Shown here: one piece after another, positions 19,014 through 27,717 of the stretch
Layout: the number at the start of each line of letters is the position of its first letter
How positions within the stretch are numbered: position 1 is the stretch's first letter
From: Streptococcus cristatus
GTDB taxonomy: Bacteria > Bacillota > Bacilli > Lactobacillales > Streptococcaceae
Length of the DNA: 47,620 nt
NCBI RefSeq assembly: GCF_003943505.1
Contig: NZ_RJPS01000004.1
Span: forward strand, 130,658-178,277
Direction of reading: 5' to 3'
Position numbers and translations under genes: made by a program
The notes under the pieces: model-generated
What the model was told of the DNA's origin: nothing
What the model saw: the letters and a program-made list of their open reading frames with translations, nothing else
Databases searched by the model: none

Positions 19014-20308
19014 TGCAGAATCCAGGTCTAGAAAAAATCAATTATATAGCCGTGGGAGAAAGCATCTATCGGGCGGTGCTAGCAAATGGATTGCAGGTTT
19101 ACCTACTCCCTAAAAATGATTTTAATGAAACCTACGGCATCATCTCAACCCATTTTGGCTCTGTTGATACTAAGGTTGTTTCACGTGAAACAAAGCAAGT
19201 TTCTCATTATCCAGCAGGGATTGCGCATTTTTTGGAGCACAAATTATTCGAGCGTGAAAACGGCGAGGATTTGCTGCAGGAATTTACCAAGTTTGGCGCA
19301 GAAAGTAATGCCTTTACAAGCTTTACACGAACCAGCTATCTGTTTTCTACGACAAACTGTGTAGCAGAAAATCTAAAGCTGTTGCAGGAACTCGTTTCCC
19401 AAGCTAATTTTTCAGAAGCATCTGTTCAGCGTGAGCAAGGAATTATCCAGCAAGAAATCGAGATGTACCAAGACGATCCAGATTATCGGCTCTTCTTTGG
19501 TGCTTTGAGTAATCTCTATCCTCAAACTCCACTAGCAGAAGATATCGCCGGAACGACAGAGTCAATCATGGATATTACTATGGAAGATCTGACAGAGAAC
19601 TTTGAGCTTTTCTACCGTCCGTCCAATATGACTTTATTTATCATTGGTAATTTTGATTTGGAGTCCACTTTTGAAGACATTGTCCAAACACAAAAGACCT
19701 TATCGCCTCAATTATTAACTGAAACGATTGAAAAAGAGCCTCTCATCTTACAGACAGTAATTCCAACCTCTACTAGTCGGATGGAAGTTGCCAGTCCTAA
19801 GTTGGCGATCGGTATTCGTGGCAAAGATGCGATACAGGATACGGAGCTTTATCGCTATAAAATTGCCCTGAAACTACTTTTTGCCATGATGTTTGGTTGG
19901 ACTTCCAAGCGTTTCCAGACCCTGTATGAAAATGGCAAGATTGACAATTCGCTCACTCTTGAAGTAGAGGTGGAAAAGGATTTCCACTTTGTCATCCTAA
20001 CTATGGACACGCAGGAACCAGTAGGGATTTCTCATCAATTCCGCTCAGCCATTCGGAAGTTTGCTCAAGATCCAGATGTCACAGAAACACATCTAGACAC
20101 CATTAAAAGTGAAATGTTTGGAGATCTTCTGCACGGTCTAAATTCTCTTGAATACATGGCAACCCAGTATGAACCGCATTTAAAAGGTGAAAATCTTTTT
20201 GATTTACCTAAGATTTTACAGGATATCACTCTAAATGACGTCTTAAAAGTCGGATGTCGCTTTATTGACCAGTGTGATATGACAGATTTTACTATTTTCC
20301 CAAAATAG
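19013..20308 (+). CDS. ymfH: M16-family zinc peptidase YmfH (EF-P modification associated)
   Basis: A 431-residue M16 peptidase. The inverted zinc motif HxxEH is present as HFLEH near residues 69-73, with the downstream Glu expected in EQGIIQQEIEMYQDDP. The ATG overlaps the last base of the ymfF stop (TAATG), implying translational coupling and probably a heterodimer. A perfect 16-base parS site (19177-19192) lies inside the gene, read as VSRET. Bacillus YmfH works with YmfF in EF-P 5-aminopentanol modification; this role is transferred by homology and synteny. Confidence 0.92.
   Translation: MQNPGLEKINYIAVGESIYRAVLANGLQVYLLPKNDFNETYGIISTHFGSVDTKVVSRETKQVSHYPAGIAHFLEHKLFERENGEDLLQEFTKFGAESNAFTSFTRTSYLFSTTNCVAENLKLLQELVSQANFSEASVQREQGIIQQEIEMYQDDPDYRLFFGALSNLYPQTPLAEDIAGTTESIMDITMEDLTENFELFYRPSNMTLFIIGNFDLESTFEDIVQTQKTLSPQLLTETIEKEPLILQTVIPTSTSRMEVASPKLAIGIRGKDAIQDTELYRYKIALKLLFAMMFGWTSKRFQTLYENGKIDNSLTLEVEVEKDFHFVILTMDTQEPVGISHQFRSAIRKFAQDPDVTETHLDTIKSEMFGDLLHGLNSLEYMATQYEPHLKGENLFDLPKILQDITLNDVLKVGCRFIDQCDMTDFTIFPK
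19177..19192. other. parS site (ParB/Spo0J loading site), perfect
   Basis: TGTTTCACGTGAAACA is an exact match to the Firmicute parS consensus and a perfect palindrome, extended to 18 bases by flanking T and A (19176-19193). It lies in the ymfH coding sequence, about 14.6 kb left of the origin. Confidence 0.95.
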
Positions 20309-20366
20309 TTCCGAGTTTATTTCAAAATTTTGTTAGAATAATGTCTAAGAGAAAAGGACTATCCCT

Positions 20367-21182
20367 ATGAGAAAAAAAACGATAGGAGAGGTACTCAGAC
20401 TTGCTCGAGTAAATCAAAAACTTACTTTAGCAGATGCAGCCAAAAAAACAGATATAAAAACTGACTACCTAAAGGCTCTTGAAAACAATCAATACGAAAA
20501 ATTTCCGAATACCTTTTACGTCCGTAGCCTGCTACGAAAATATGCTTGGGCCTTGGATTTAGACGAGACAATTCTTTTAGAGGCCTACGACACAGATAAT
20601 ACTGTCGTTTATGACGAAATTGAATTAGCTGAAAACGAAGAATTTCGAAGTAGAAAATATAAAAATCGTTCTTTCTCGCTTCCGCTCTTTTATTTCCTAG
20701 TAGTTGCCTTGTCTATCATTATTTTTGTCACCTATTATGTTTGGCAATATGCAAATATAACTACTCCGCAGTTTAGCAGCTCCGATAGTTACAGCCTCGG
20801 CTCTAGCTCAAGTCTCGAAGATCGTTCAACTCCACCTGAGACCTCCACCACAGACTCTAGCTCAACAAAAGAAAAGCTGGAAGTCACTGGAGAAGGAAAC
20901 TATTTAACTGCAAAATATCGCGGTGAGTCGCAAACTACTCAGTTAACAATCTCAGCAAGCAACACCTCAAGCTGGATTAGTGTGACAAATACAGACTTGG
21001 CAGCAGGTACAACCCTTACTCCAACCCAATCAAACCAAACAGTGACACTCTCTCCCAATACCACTTATACAATTACCTTAGGAGTTGTAAAAGGCGTCAC
21101 TGTCACTGTCGGCAATCAGAAAATAGACCTATCTACCTTGACCAGCGACAGTGCTATAATTACCCTTACAATTGAATCTTAA
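20367..21182 (+). CDS. rodZ: RodZ-like cell-shape protein (HTH, one membrane segment, DUF4115)
   Basis: A 271-residue bitopic membrane protein. The N-terminal Xre-type helix-turn-helix (IGEVLRLARVNQKLTLADAAKKTDIKTDYLKALEN) spans about 5-70, and a membrane segment (LPLFYFLVVALSIIIFVTYYVW) about 106-128. A Ser/Thr-rich extracellular linker (about 132-170) precedes a C-terminal beta domain of the DUF4115 type. RodZ links cytoskeletal or elongasome proteins to cell-wall synthesis; the Bacillus neighbour YmfM is the equivalent. The downstream pgsA start is ten bases past its stop. Confidence 0.88.
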   Translation: MRKKTIGEVLRLARVNQKLTLADAAKKTDIKTDYLKALENNQYEKFPNTFYVRSLLRKYAWALDLDETILLEAYDTDNTVVYDEIELAENEEFRSRKYKNRSFSLPLFYFLVVALSIIIFVTYYVWQYANITTPQFSSSDSYSLGSSSSLEDRSTPPETSTTDSSSTKEKLEVTGEGNYLTAKYRGESQTTQLTISASNTSSWISVTNTDLAAGTTLTPTQSNQTVTLSPNTTYTITLGVVKGVTVTVGNQKIDLSTLTSDSAIITLTIES

Positions 21183-21192
21183 AGGAAGAATG

Positions 21193-21732
21193 ATGAAAAA
21201 AGAAAATATTCCCAACGCTTTAACCCTTGCCAGAATTGCCTTAATTCCAATCTTTATTTTGATTTTGACTTTTGGGCATTCGCCAGCCATGCATATCCTA
21301 GCTGGAATCATTTTCGCCCTTGCCAGCATCACAGACTACCTTGATGGCTATCTGGCGCGCAAGTGGCAGGTCGTGACCAATTTTGGAAAATTTGCTGATC
21401 CCATGGCCGATAAATTGCTGGTTATGTCCGCTTTTATCATGCTGATTGAAATGAAAATGGCTCCTGCTTGGGTGGTAGCTATCATTATTTGCCGAGAGCT
21501 GGCCGTCACTGGTTTGAGACTTCTCCTAGTCGAAACTGGCGGAACAGTTCTAGCGGCCGCTATGCCAGGCAAGATCAAGACTTTCACGCAGATGTTTGCC
21601 ATCCTCTTTCTTCTGCTCCATTGGACGTTACTCGGTCAGATTCTCCTTTACATAGCCCTGATTTTCACTATTTATTCTGGCTATGGTTATTTCAAGGGCA
21701 GTGCCTATCTCTTTAAAGATACATTTAAATAA
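21193..21732 (+). CDS. pgsA: CDP-diacylglycerol-glycerol-3-phosphate 3-phosphatidyltransferase
   Basis: Integral membrane enzyme making phosphatidylglycerol phosphate, the first committed step to phosphatidylglycerol. It has 179 residues with about five membrane segments. The CDP-alcohol phosphatidyltransferase motif DxxDGxxARxxxxxxxxGxxxDxxxD is visible as DYLDGYLARKWQVVTNFGKFADPMADK near 50-76. The open frame extends to a TTG at 21172, but ATGATG at 21190/21193 has AAGGAAG four or seven bases upstream; 21193 (MKKENIPN) gives the better spacing. It is essential in most Firmicutes and encoded here just before the ECF transporter genes. Confidence 0.95.
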   Translation: MKKENIPNALTLARIALIPIFILILTFGHSPAMHILAGIIFALASITDYLDGYLARKWQVVTNFGKFADPMADKLLVMSAFIMLIEMKMAPAWVVAIIICRELAVTGLRLLLVETGGTVLAAAMPGKIKTFTQMFAILFLLLHWTLLGQILLYIALIFTIYSGYGYFKGSAYLFKDTFK

Positions 21733-21733
21733 T

Positions 21734-22561
21734 ATGGAAAATATCATTGAAGTAAAAAATCTTAGTTATCGTTATGACCATACCTCTGAAGATTATATTT
21801 TAAAAGACGTATCGTTTCACGTGAAACAAGGAGAATGGTTGTCTATTGTCGGTCACAATGGTAGCGGAAAATCGACTACTGTTCGTTTGATTGACGGTCT
21901 TTTGGAGGCCGAGAGTGGCGATATTATTATTTCTGGAGATAAATTGACGGCTGATAATGTTTGGGAAAAACGTCGCCAAATCGGCATGGTCTTTCAGAAT
22001 CCTGATAATCAGTTTGTTGGGGCGACTGTTGAGGATGACGTTGCATTTGGTCTGGAAAATCAAGGCATGGATTATCCCATGATGGTGAAACGTGTCCATG
22101 AGGCGCTGGAGCTAGTCGGCATGCAGAATTTTAAAGAGAGAGAACCTGCTCGACTTTCTGGCGGGCAGAAGCAAAGAGTCGCTATTGCTGGCGTAGTCGC
22201 GCTCCAGCCAGATATTATCATCTTGGATGAAGCAACAAGTATGTTAGACCCAGAAGGACGACTGGAATTGATTCGGACTGTCAAGGAAATTAAAGATAAG
22301 AATCATTTAACAGTCATCTCCATTACTCACGATTTGGACGAGATTTCGCTGAGTGACCGTGTACTTGTTATGAAAAATGGTCAGGTTGAGTCAACTGCTA
22401 CACCGAGAGAACTCTTTTCTAGACCTGATTTGGAAGACTTAGGCTTAGATCAACCCTTTGTCAACCAGGTCAAATCTGCCATGATTCAAACTGGGCTCAC
22501 TCTGCCAGAAACCTATTTAACTGAAAAAGAATTGCAGGAACAATTATGGGAATTACTCTAA
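21734..22561 (+). CDS. ecfA1: Energy-coupling factor transporter ATPase EcfA1
   Basis: ATP-binding subunit of the group II ECF transporter, which powers uptake of several vitamins by sharing the EcfA1-EcfA2-EcfT module with separate S-components. It has 276 residues from ATG 21734 ([10 protein letters not shown]). Walker A is GHNGSGKST near 39-47, the signature [13 protein letters not shown] near 143, and Walker [15 protein letters not shown] near 161. The start is one base past the pgsA stop and has no clear Shine-Dalgarno sequence, suggesting translational coupling to pgsA. A parS-like site (21813-21828) lies inside, read as SFHVKQ. The gene overlaps ecfA2 by 16 bases. Confidence 0.96.
   Translation: MENIIEVKNLSYRYDHTSEDYILKDVSFHVKQGEWLSIVGHNGSGKSTTVRLIDGLLEAESGDIIISGDKLTADNVWEKRRQIGMVFQNPDNQFVGATVEDDVAFGLENQGMDYPMMVKRVHEALELVGMQNFKEREPARLSGGQKQRVAIAGVVALQPDIIILDEATSMLDPEGRLELIRTVKEIKDKNHLTVISITHDLDEISLSDRVLVMKNGQVESTATPRELFSRPDLEDLGLDQPFVNQVKSAMIQTGLTLPETYLTEKELQEQLWELL
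21813..21828. other. parS site, 15 of 16 bases
   Basis: CGTTTCACGTGAAACA differs from consensus only in the first base. It lies within ecfA1, 2.6 kb from the ymfH site, so two sites cluster about 12-15 kb left of the origin. Confidence 0.88.
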
Positions 22562-23385
22562 ATAAAGTCAGTTATACCTATCAGGCTGGAACTCCATTTG
22601 AGGGTCCAGCGCTTTTTGAAGTTGATTTGGAAATTAAAGATGGTAGCTATACGGCTTTGATTGGACACACTGGCAGCGGAAAATCAACCATTTTACAGCT
22701 CTTGAATGGCTTGCTGACCCCTAGCGAGGGCAGCGTGCAAGTCAATCATGTCACCATCACTTCAAATTCCGTTAACAAGGACATTAAACAAGTTCGTAAA
22801 CAGGTTGGTTTGGTGTTTCAGTTTGCTGAAAGTCAGGTTTTTGATGAGACTGTTTTGAAAGATGTGGCCTTTGGTCCGCAAAATTTTGGTGTCTCTAAAG
22901 AAGAAGCCGAGGCTTTAGCGCGTGAAAAATTAAGCCTTGTTGGCATTTCTGAAGAATTGCTTAGCCGCAGTCCTTTTGAACTTTCTGGCGGTCAGATGAG
23001 AAGGGTCGCCATTGCCGGAATCCTAGCAATGGAGCCTGATATCTTGGTTCTGGATGAGCCAACAGCTGGACTTGATCCAGCAGGGCGCAAGGAATTGATG
23101 GAACTCTTTAAGAAACTGCATCAAGCTGGAATGACCATTGTTCTTGTAACCCATTTAATGGATGATGTTGCTAATTTTGCCGATACGGTCTATGTGTTAG
23201 AGAAGGGCTGCGTCGTCAAAAGCGGTCAGCCTGCTCAGGTTTTTCAAGATGTCGATTTTATGGAAAAGATTCAGCTAGGAGTTCCGAAAATCACGAAATT
23301 TGCCCAAGAATTAGCTGAAAAAGGAATAAAATTTTCTCATTATCCAATTACGATTGAGGAATTTAAGGAGATGATGCATGGATAA
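22546..23385 (+). CDS. ecfA2: Energy-coupling factor transporter ATPase EcfA2
   Basis: Second ATPase of the ECF vitamin-uptake module. It has 279 residues, Walker [10 protein letters not shown] near 39-47, signature [13 protein letters not shown] near 146, and Walker [16 protein letters not shown] near 164. The start ATGGGAATTACT overlaps the end of ecfA1 by 16 bases and the stop overlaps ecfT by eight, so the three subunits are translated as a tight unit, in keeping with their fixed stoichiometry. No S-component gene is in the window, so the vitamin served cannot be stated. Confidence 0.96.
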   Translation: MGITLNKVSYTYQAGTPFEGPALFEVDLEIKDGSYTALIGHTGSGKSTILQLLNGLLTPSEGSVQVNHVTITSNSVNKDIKQVRKQVGLVFQFAESQVFDETVLKDVAFGPQNFGVSKEEAEALAREKLSLVGISEELLSRSPFELSGGQMRRVAIAGILAMEPDILVLDEPTAGLDPAGRKELMELFKKLHQAGMTIVLVTHLMDDVANFADTVYVLEKGCVVKSGQPAQVFQDVDFMEKIQLGVPKITKFAQELAEKGIKFSHYPITIEEFKEMMHG

Positions 23386-24172
23386 ATTGATTTTAGGACG
23401 GTATATCCCAGGAAATTCAGTCATCCATCGATTGGATCCGCGCAGTAAATTGGTGGCCATGTTCTTCTTTATTTTATTAATTTTCTGGGCCAACAATCTC
23501 ATCACTAATTTGCTGCTATTTGTTTTCGTTTTTACTCTGATTTTTCTCTCAAAAGTTCCTTTGACATTCTTCCTAAAGGGCATTCAATCCATGGTTTTCA
23601 TCATTGCCTTTACCACCCTCTTCCAGTTATTTCTGACGGGGGGAGGCAAGGTACTTTTCCAGTTTGGTTTTATTAAAATTACGGAATTTGGTCTTTCTCA
23701 AGCGGGGATTATCTTTAGCCGTTTTGTTTTGATTATCTTTTTCTCAACCCTTCTGACCTTAACCACAACACCACTTAGCCTTTCAGATGCAGTGGAAGCT
23801 CTACTGAAACCACTCAAAGTCTTTAAAGTTCCTACGCATGAAATTGGCCTCATGCTTTCTATGAGCCTGCGTTTCGTACCAACTTTAATGGATGACACTA
23901 CGAGAATTATGAACGCTCAGAGGGCTCGAGGAGTTGATTTTGGCGAAGGAACGATTGTTCAAAAGGTCAAATCAATCATTCCAATCTTAATTCCCTTATT
24001 TGCTTCTAGTTTCAAACGGGCAGACGCCTTAGCTATCGCAATGGAAGCGCGTGGCTATAGTGGTGGTGAAGGAAGAAGCCGCTATCGACAACTTTCTTGG
24101 AAAATGATTGACAATCTGGCTATTCTCTCTATTTTCCTGATCGGTATCTTACTCTTTTTCTTGAAAAAATAA
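23378..24172 (+). CDS. ecfT: Energy-coupling factor transporter transmembrane protein EcfT
   Basis: Membrane scaffold of the ECF transporter that links the two ATPases to interchangeable S-components. It has 264 residues with hydrophobic segments near 25-45, 48-66, 70-95, 108-130 and 243-261. The two cytoplasmic coupling motifs are visible as [10 protein letters not shown] near 178-187 and [10 protein letters not shown] near 221-230, each with the conserved Ala-Arg-Gly core. No convincing terminator follows before the LysM gene 187 bases downstream. Confidence 0.95.
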   Translation: MDKLILGRYIPGNSVIHRLDPRSKLVAMFFFILLIFWANNLITNLLLFVFVFTLIFLSKVPLTFFLKGIQSMVFIIAFTTLFQLFLTGGGKVLFQFGFIKITEFGLSQAGIIFSRFVLIIFFSTLLTLTTTPLSLSDAVEALLKPLKVFKVPTHEIGLMLSMSLRFVPTLMDDTTRIMNAQRARGVDFGEGTIVQKVKSIIPILIPLFASSFKRADALAIAMEARGYSGGEGRSRYRQLSWKMIDNLAILSIFLIGILLFFLKK

Positions 24173-24294
24173 AGAATAGTATAAGTTTGATAGCAATATT
24201 TTTGTTAGAGATCTAATGAAATACACTAAAAATCCTTTTAAAATAATATTTTTATGTGTAAATCTCAATATTTTTGTAATATTCGTACTTAAAA

Positions 24295-24311
24295 TGTAAT
24301 CTTTTAGTAAT
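24295..24311 (+). promoter_or_regulatory. Possible WalR (VicR) box upstream of the LysM gene
   Basis: TGTAAT-CTTTT-AGTAAT matches TGTWAH-N5-TGTWAH at 11 of 12 defined positions. It lies just upstream of -10-like TATGAT (24322-24327). Homologous LysM genes belong to the WalRK regulon in pneumococcus as I recall. The match is short and the region AT-rich. Confidence 0.4.
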
Positions 24312-24358
24312 ATTTAATGTGTATGATAGTATTATAACTAAAGGAGAAAACTTTTAAA

Positions 24359-25018
24359 ATGAGTATGAAAGTGAAAAAATTGACTCTAGCAGGAACGATT
24401 GCTACAGCAACACTATTTGCATCAACTATTGTTGCTAGTGCTGAATCTTATACAGTAAAAGCTGGAGATACCCTATCAGAAATCGCTGAAAGTAAAAAAA
24501 CAACTGTTGAACGTTTGGTAGAATTAAACAAAATTTCAAATCCAGATTTTATCATGACTGGACAAGTTTTGGAATTAGGTGATTTGAAAGATGTTGCAAA
24601 ACAAACAACATCAGCACCTGCTGTCTCACCAGCGACACCAGCAGTCCCAGCTCCAGTAACTCCAGCTGCCCCAGTAGCTACGGAAACTCCAGTAACGACA
24701 GAAACTCCTGCAGTTACTGCAACTTCAGACTACTCTGCCTATTCATCAGATGTCGTACTCGCAAATGGTAATACTCCAGGTGCTGTAGGTTCTTACGCAG
24801 CTGCTCGTATGGCTGAAATGACAGGAGTGTCTGCATCTACATGGGAAAATATTATTGCTCGTGAATCTAACGGACAAGTCGATGCTTACAACCCATCAGG
24901 AGCAAGTGGTCTTTTCCAAACAATGCCAGGTTGGGGATCTACTGCAACTGTTGAAGATCAAATTCAAGCAGCTTACCGTGCTTACAGTGCACAAGGACTA
25001 TCTGCTTGGGCTTACTAA
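24359..25018 (+). CDS. Secreted LysM protein with lytic transglycosylase-like C-terminus
   Basis: A 219-residue exported wall protein. The signal peptide (about 1-28, cleavage after ASA) is followed by one LysM domain ([30 protein letters not shown], about 30-72), a Pro/Ala/Thr-rich spacer (about 82-122) and a C-terminal transglycosylase-like domain with [12 protein letters not shown] and [12 protein letters not shown]. The Glu in ARESNG is the likely catalytic acid. ATG 24359 has AAGGAGAAAA upstream. Pneumococcal SP_0107 is, from memory, the closest named relative. Its LysM half resembles that of the gene at 8096-8632, including the ending ([12 protein letters not shown] versus DLISIGQVLELD). 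Confidence 0.9.
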   Translation: MSMKVKKLTLAGTIATATLFASTIVASAESYTVKAGDTLSEIAESKKTTVERLVELNKISNPDFIMTGQVLELGDLKDVAKQTTSAPAVSPATPAVPAPVTPAAPVATETPVTTETPAVTATSDYSAYSSDVVLANGNTPGAVGSYAAARMAEMTGVSASTWENIIARESNGQVDAYNPSGASGLFQTMPGWGSTATVEDQIQAAYRAYSAQGLSAWAY

Positions 25019-25021
25019 AAT

Positions 25022-25059
25022 AAGAAAAAATGACTAAAAATCTTTAGTCATTTTTTCTT
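25022..25059. terminator. Bidirectional terminator between the LysM gene and sdaAA
   Basis: A 17-bp perfect stem (25022-25038 with 25043-25059) and loop AATC. The A and T runs at the stem ends let it serve both convergent genes. Confidence 0.92.
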
Positions 25060-25074
25060 ACTCAAAGATACTAT

Positions 25075-25947
25075 TTATTCTCCAAAAATTTCTTTTGAAA
25101 GTCTGCGGCCTGTAGGAGTTGTAGCTAGCCCTCCTTCAGCTGTTTCCCTGAAGGCAGTAGGCAGGCTAGAGCCGACCTGGTACATAGCATCAATGACTTC
25201 GTCAACAGGGATTTTGGACTCGATTCCGGCCAGAGCCATGTCCGCTGCGATGAAGGCATAGCTGGCTCCCATAGCATTTCTTTTAACACAAGGTACTTCT
25301 ACCAGACCAGCCACAGGATCGCAAATCAAGCCCAGCATATTTTTGATGACAAAACAGATAGCTTGACTCGCCTGAAAAGCAGAGCCACCAGCAGCCAGAA
25401 CCAAAGCAGCTGCACTCATCGCAGAAGCGGAGCCAACCTCGGCTTGACAGCCTCCTTCTGCACCGGAAATAGAAGCGTTATTGGCAATAACCAAGCCAAA
25501 AGCGCCAGCAGCCAGCAAAAATTCTAATTGCTGCTCCTCTGTCAAATCTAATTTTTCAATCGCTGATGTAAGCACGGCTGGCAAGCAGCCGGCACTACCA
25601 GCCGTAGGAGTTGCACAAACCAGCCCCATTTTAGCGTTGTGCTCATTGACTGCAATGGCATTTTTTGCAGCAGTCAGCACAGTGTGATCTGACAAGGCCT
25701 TCCCTGACTGGATATAGTGGTGCAGTTTGGCTGCGTCTCCACCAGTCAATCCACTGCGAGATTTACTCTCATCAAGCCCAAGTAAAACCGAAGCTTTCAT
25801 CACCTCAAGATTTCGGCCCATCAGGCGTAAAACTTCGTCTCTTTCCCGACCTGTCAATTCATACTCGGTCGCAATCATTAATTCAGCGACATTGCCATTA
25901 AAGTCTAAATCAGCTTGCTCAACCAACTCTTTTATTGAATAAAACAT
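25075..25947 (-). CDS. sdaAA: L-serine dehydratase, alpha subunit (iron-sulfur dependent)
   Basis: Catalytic subunit of the two-chain L-serine ammonia-lyase that converts serine to pyruvate and ammonia. It has 290 residues. The segment GLVCATPTAGSAGCLPAVL near 118-136 and later Cys residues (GGCQAEVG, LICDPVAGLVEVPCVKRNA) provide the cysteines expected to bind the 4Fe-4S cluster. It follows sdaAB with an eight-base gap, so the pair forms an operon that ends at the strong terminator at 25022-25059. Confidence 0.96.
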   Translation of the reverse strand: MFYSIKELVEQADLDFNGNVAELMIATEYELTGRERDEVLRLMGRNLEVMKASVLLGLDESKSRSGLTGGDAAKLHHYIQSGKALSDHTVLTAAKNAIAVNEHNAKMGLVCATPTAGSAGCLPAVLTSAIEKLDLTEEQQLEFLLAAGAFGLVIANNASISGAEGGCQAEVGSASAMSAAALVLAAGGSAFQASQAICFVIKNMLGLICDPVAGLVEVPCVKRNAMGASYAFIAADMALAGIESKIPVDEVIDAMYQVGSSLPTAFRETAEGGLATTPTGRRLSKEIFGE

Positions 25948-25955
25948 CTCTTCTC

Positions 25956-26627
25956 CTATTTAAAGAAATTGACATTGTGAAGATGAGGAATTTTCCGAAT
26001 CTCTTCGATAGCCTCTTCGCAACTACGACTATCCACCTCAATGATCATAATCGCTTTCTCACCCGCTTTTTCTCTAGTCACCGTCATTTGAGCAATATTG
26101 ATATTGTAACGTGATAGAGCCTCCGTGACATGGGCAATCATACCTGGAACATCTTGGTGGACGATGATAATGGTTGGCGTATTCATGCTGAGAGAGACTG
26201 AGAAGCCATTTAACTCGGTCACCTGAATATTTCCACCACCGATAGATACACCCGTTACACTGATGGTCTTATAGTCATTCTTAACCGTGATTTTTGTCGT
26301 ATTTGGATGAGGAGCATTGCTATCTTTCTGAATGGTCCAGATAATCTTGATACCGCGTTTATGGGCAATTTCAAGGCTGTTAGGAATTTCAGGATCATCC
26401 GTATCCATTCCTAAAATACCGGCTACCAAGGCCAAATCTGTACCATGTCCGCGATAAGTCTTTGCAAAGGAATTAAAAAGCTGAAATTCCACCTCGGTCG
26501 GTGTGTCATCAAAAATCGAAGATACGATCTTGCCGATACGCACAGCACCTGCAGTGTGACTGCTGGAAGGGCCAATCATGACCGGCCCGATAATGTCAAA
26601 AACAGATTGAAATTTTAATGATTTCAT
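25956..26627 (-). CDS. sdaAB: L-serine dehydratase, beta subunit
   Basis: Partner subunit with an N-terminal substrate-binding domain (VFDIIGPVMIGPSSSHTAGAVRIGKI, about 7-32) and a C-terminal ACT domain (about 145-220; SMNTPTIIIVHQDVPGMIAHVTEALSRYNINIAQ). It has 223 residues. The frame is open to 26699, but ATG at 26627 (MKSLKFQSVF) has AAGAGG upstream and fits the family. An extended -10 TGATATAAT lies near 26659-26667. Together with sdaAA it forms the serine deaminase. Confidence 0.95.
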   Translation of the reverse strand: MKSLKFQSVFDIIGPVMIGPSSSHTAGAVRIGKIVSSIFDDTPTEVEFQLFNSFAKTYRGHGTDLALVAGILGMDTDDPEIPNSLEIAHKRGIKIIWTIQKDSNAPHPNTTKITVKNDYKTISVTGVSIGGGNIQVTELNGFSVSLSMNTPTIIIVHQDVPGMIAHVTEALSRYNINIAQMTVTREKAGEKAIMIIEVDSRSCEEAIEEIRKIPHLHNVNFFK

Positions 26628-26697
26628 AAGAAACCTCTTGAACATATTTTCTAAAATTATTATATCAAACTTATCAAATTTCTGCCTCATATCACAC

Positions 26698-26724
26698 AAA
26701 AAAAGAGGACAATTGTCCTCTTTT
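26698..26724 (-). terminator. Terminator after the tRNA-Glu/tRNA-Asn unit
   Basis: AAAAGAGGACAA (26701-26712) with its mirror TTGTCCTCTTTT (26713-26724) makes a long perfect inverted repeat with A/T runs at both ends. It follows tRNA-Asn on the minus strand and isolates sdaAB from upstream transcription. Confidence 0.85.
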
Positions 26725-26759
26725 CATTCTTGGTAATTCGCATACCTGAAACTCTTTTA

Positions 26760-26833
26760 CTCCGCCAGTAGGACTCGAACCTACGACATCATGATTAACA
26801 GTCATGCGCTACTACCAACTGAGCTATGGCGGA
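26760..26833 (-). tRNA. tRNA-Asn (GTT)
   Basis: A 74-nt cloverleaf. The acceptor stem is TCCGCCA/TGGCGGA with discriminator G, and the anticodon loop CTGTTAA gives anticodon GTT. The T arm contains GGTTCGAGTCC. CCA is not encoded. Confidence 0.97.
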
Positions 26834-26838
26834 TAGTA

Positions 26839-26910
26839 TAGTCCGTACGGGATTCGAACCCGTGTTACCGCCGTGAAAAGGCGGTGTCTTAACCCCTTGA
26901 CCAACGGACC
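26839..26910 (-). tRNA. tRNA-Glu (TTC)
   Basis: A 72-nt cloverleaf. The anticodon stem-loop is CCGCC-TTTTCAC-GGCGG, giving anticodon TTC. The T arm is GGGTTCGAATCCC and the acceptor stem starts GGTCCGT. It lies five bases from tRNA-Asn and is co-transcribed with it. The comE-side position next to comCDE is as in other streptococci. Confidence 0.97.
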
Positions 26911-26937
26911 ATCTATGTTCTTTTCAGAACATATTCT

Positions 26938-26965
26938 ATTATATCAGGTTTTGAATCTTTGTCAA
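26938..26965 (-). promoter_or_regulatory. Promoter for tRNA-Glu/tRNA-Asn
   Basis: On the minus strand, consensus TTGACA (plus 26960-26965), 16-base spacer, consensus TATAAT (plus 26938-26943). It lies directly after the comE stop codon. A TTCAGAAC/GTTCTGAA-type inverted repeat sits in the early transcribed region. Confidence 0.85.
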
Positions 26966-26973
26966 CAGTTTTT

Positions 26974-27717
26974 TTATTTATTTTTTAAAATTTCTTTTAA
27001 ATGTTTTGTTCTTAGCCTAGAAACAGGGCAACGACGGCCTTCATAAAATATAATTTCCTTTGTTTTCTTATCATAATCGCAGATATTATCGATATTGACT
27101 AAGAAAGATTTATGGGAAGCAAAAAAACGTTGTGTTTTCTCATCCTGCTCTTGAACACTGGCAATCGTTCCATAAAATTCCTTTATAAAGTTTTTTCCGA
27201 CCATCCGTAACTTATGAGAGGAGCTTGAGGTTTCGATATATAAAATATCATTAAATGGTACGCGCACATCATTGCCTCGATAGCTGTATTCAAAATAATC
27301 AACCATGTTAGTGTTTGTAATTAAGGTGTTTTTCGTATAAATGATACAATCTTTTATACGTTTTTTAAACGAATCATCGTTAATATCCTTGTCAATAAAA
27401 TCAAGAGCAGATACTTTATATTTAAAGGTCATGGTCGCAAACTCTGATTTTGAAGTTACAAAGACAATAATGGCATATGGATTATGATGACGAATAAAAC
27501 GAGCAACCTCCAATCCTTTGGTCTCTTCCCCTTTAATATCTATATCCAGAAAATAAATCTGATTGACATCTTCATTTTCGACGTAGTCCTTAAATTCCTG
27601 AATTTTTCCTGTGATTTTGACCTGGATATCAAGCCCCATTTCTTCAGCAATCTCTGCTAAAGTTTTTTCCATGCGGATTTGGTGAGCTAAAGTATCTTCT
27701 AATGCTAAGATTCTCAT
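26974..27717 (-). CDS. comE: Competence response regulator ComE
   Basis: Response regulator of the competence quorum-sensing system; phosphorylated ComE activates comCDE, comAB and comX. It has 247 residues. The receiver domain (about 1-125) has the acidic cluster at the N-terminus and the phospho-acceptor in IYFLDIDIKG near Asp58. The C-terminal LytTR DNA-binding domain (about 140-245) includes RFFASHKSFLVNIDNI and CPVSRLRTKHLKEIL. The start overlaps the comD stop by four bases. tRNA-Glu and tRNA-Asn follow directly. Confidence 0.96.
   Translation of the reverse strand: MRILALEDTLAHQIRMEKTLAEIAEEMGLDIQVKITGKIQEFKDYVENEDVNQIYFLDIDIKGEETKGLEVARFIRHHNPYAIIVFVTSKSEFATMTFKYKVSALDFIDKDINDDSFKKRIKDCIIYTKNTLITNTNMVDYFEYSYRGNDVRVPFNDILYIETSSSSHKLRMVGKNFIKEFYGTIASVQEQDEKTQRFFASHKSFLVNIDNICDYDKKTKEIIFYEGRRCPVSRLRTKHLKEILKNK

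Noticed and set aside
24280..24287. TATTCGTA, the reverse complement of the ComX cin-box TACGAATA, upstream of the LysM gene
   Set aside because: The octamer is expected a few times by chance in this window on both strands, and it points toward the ecfT 3' end, with no competence gene downstream.
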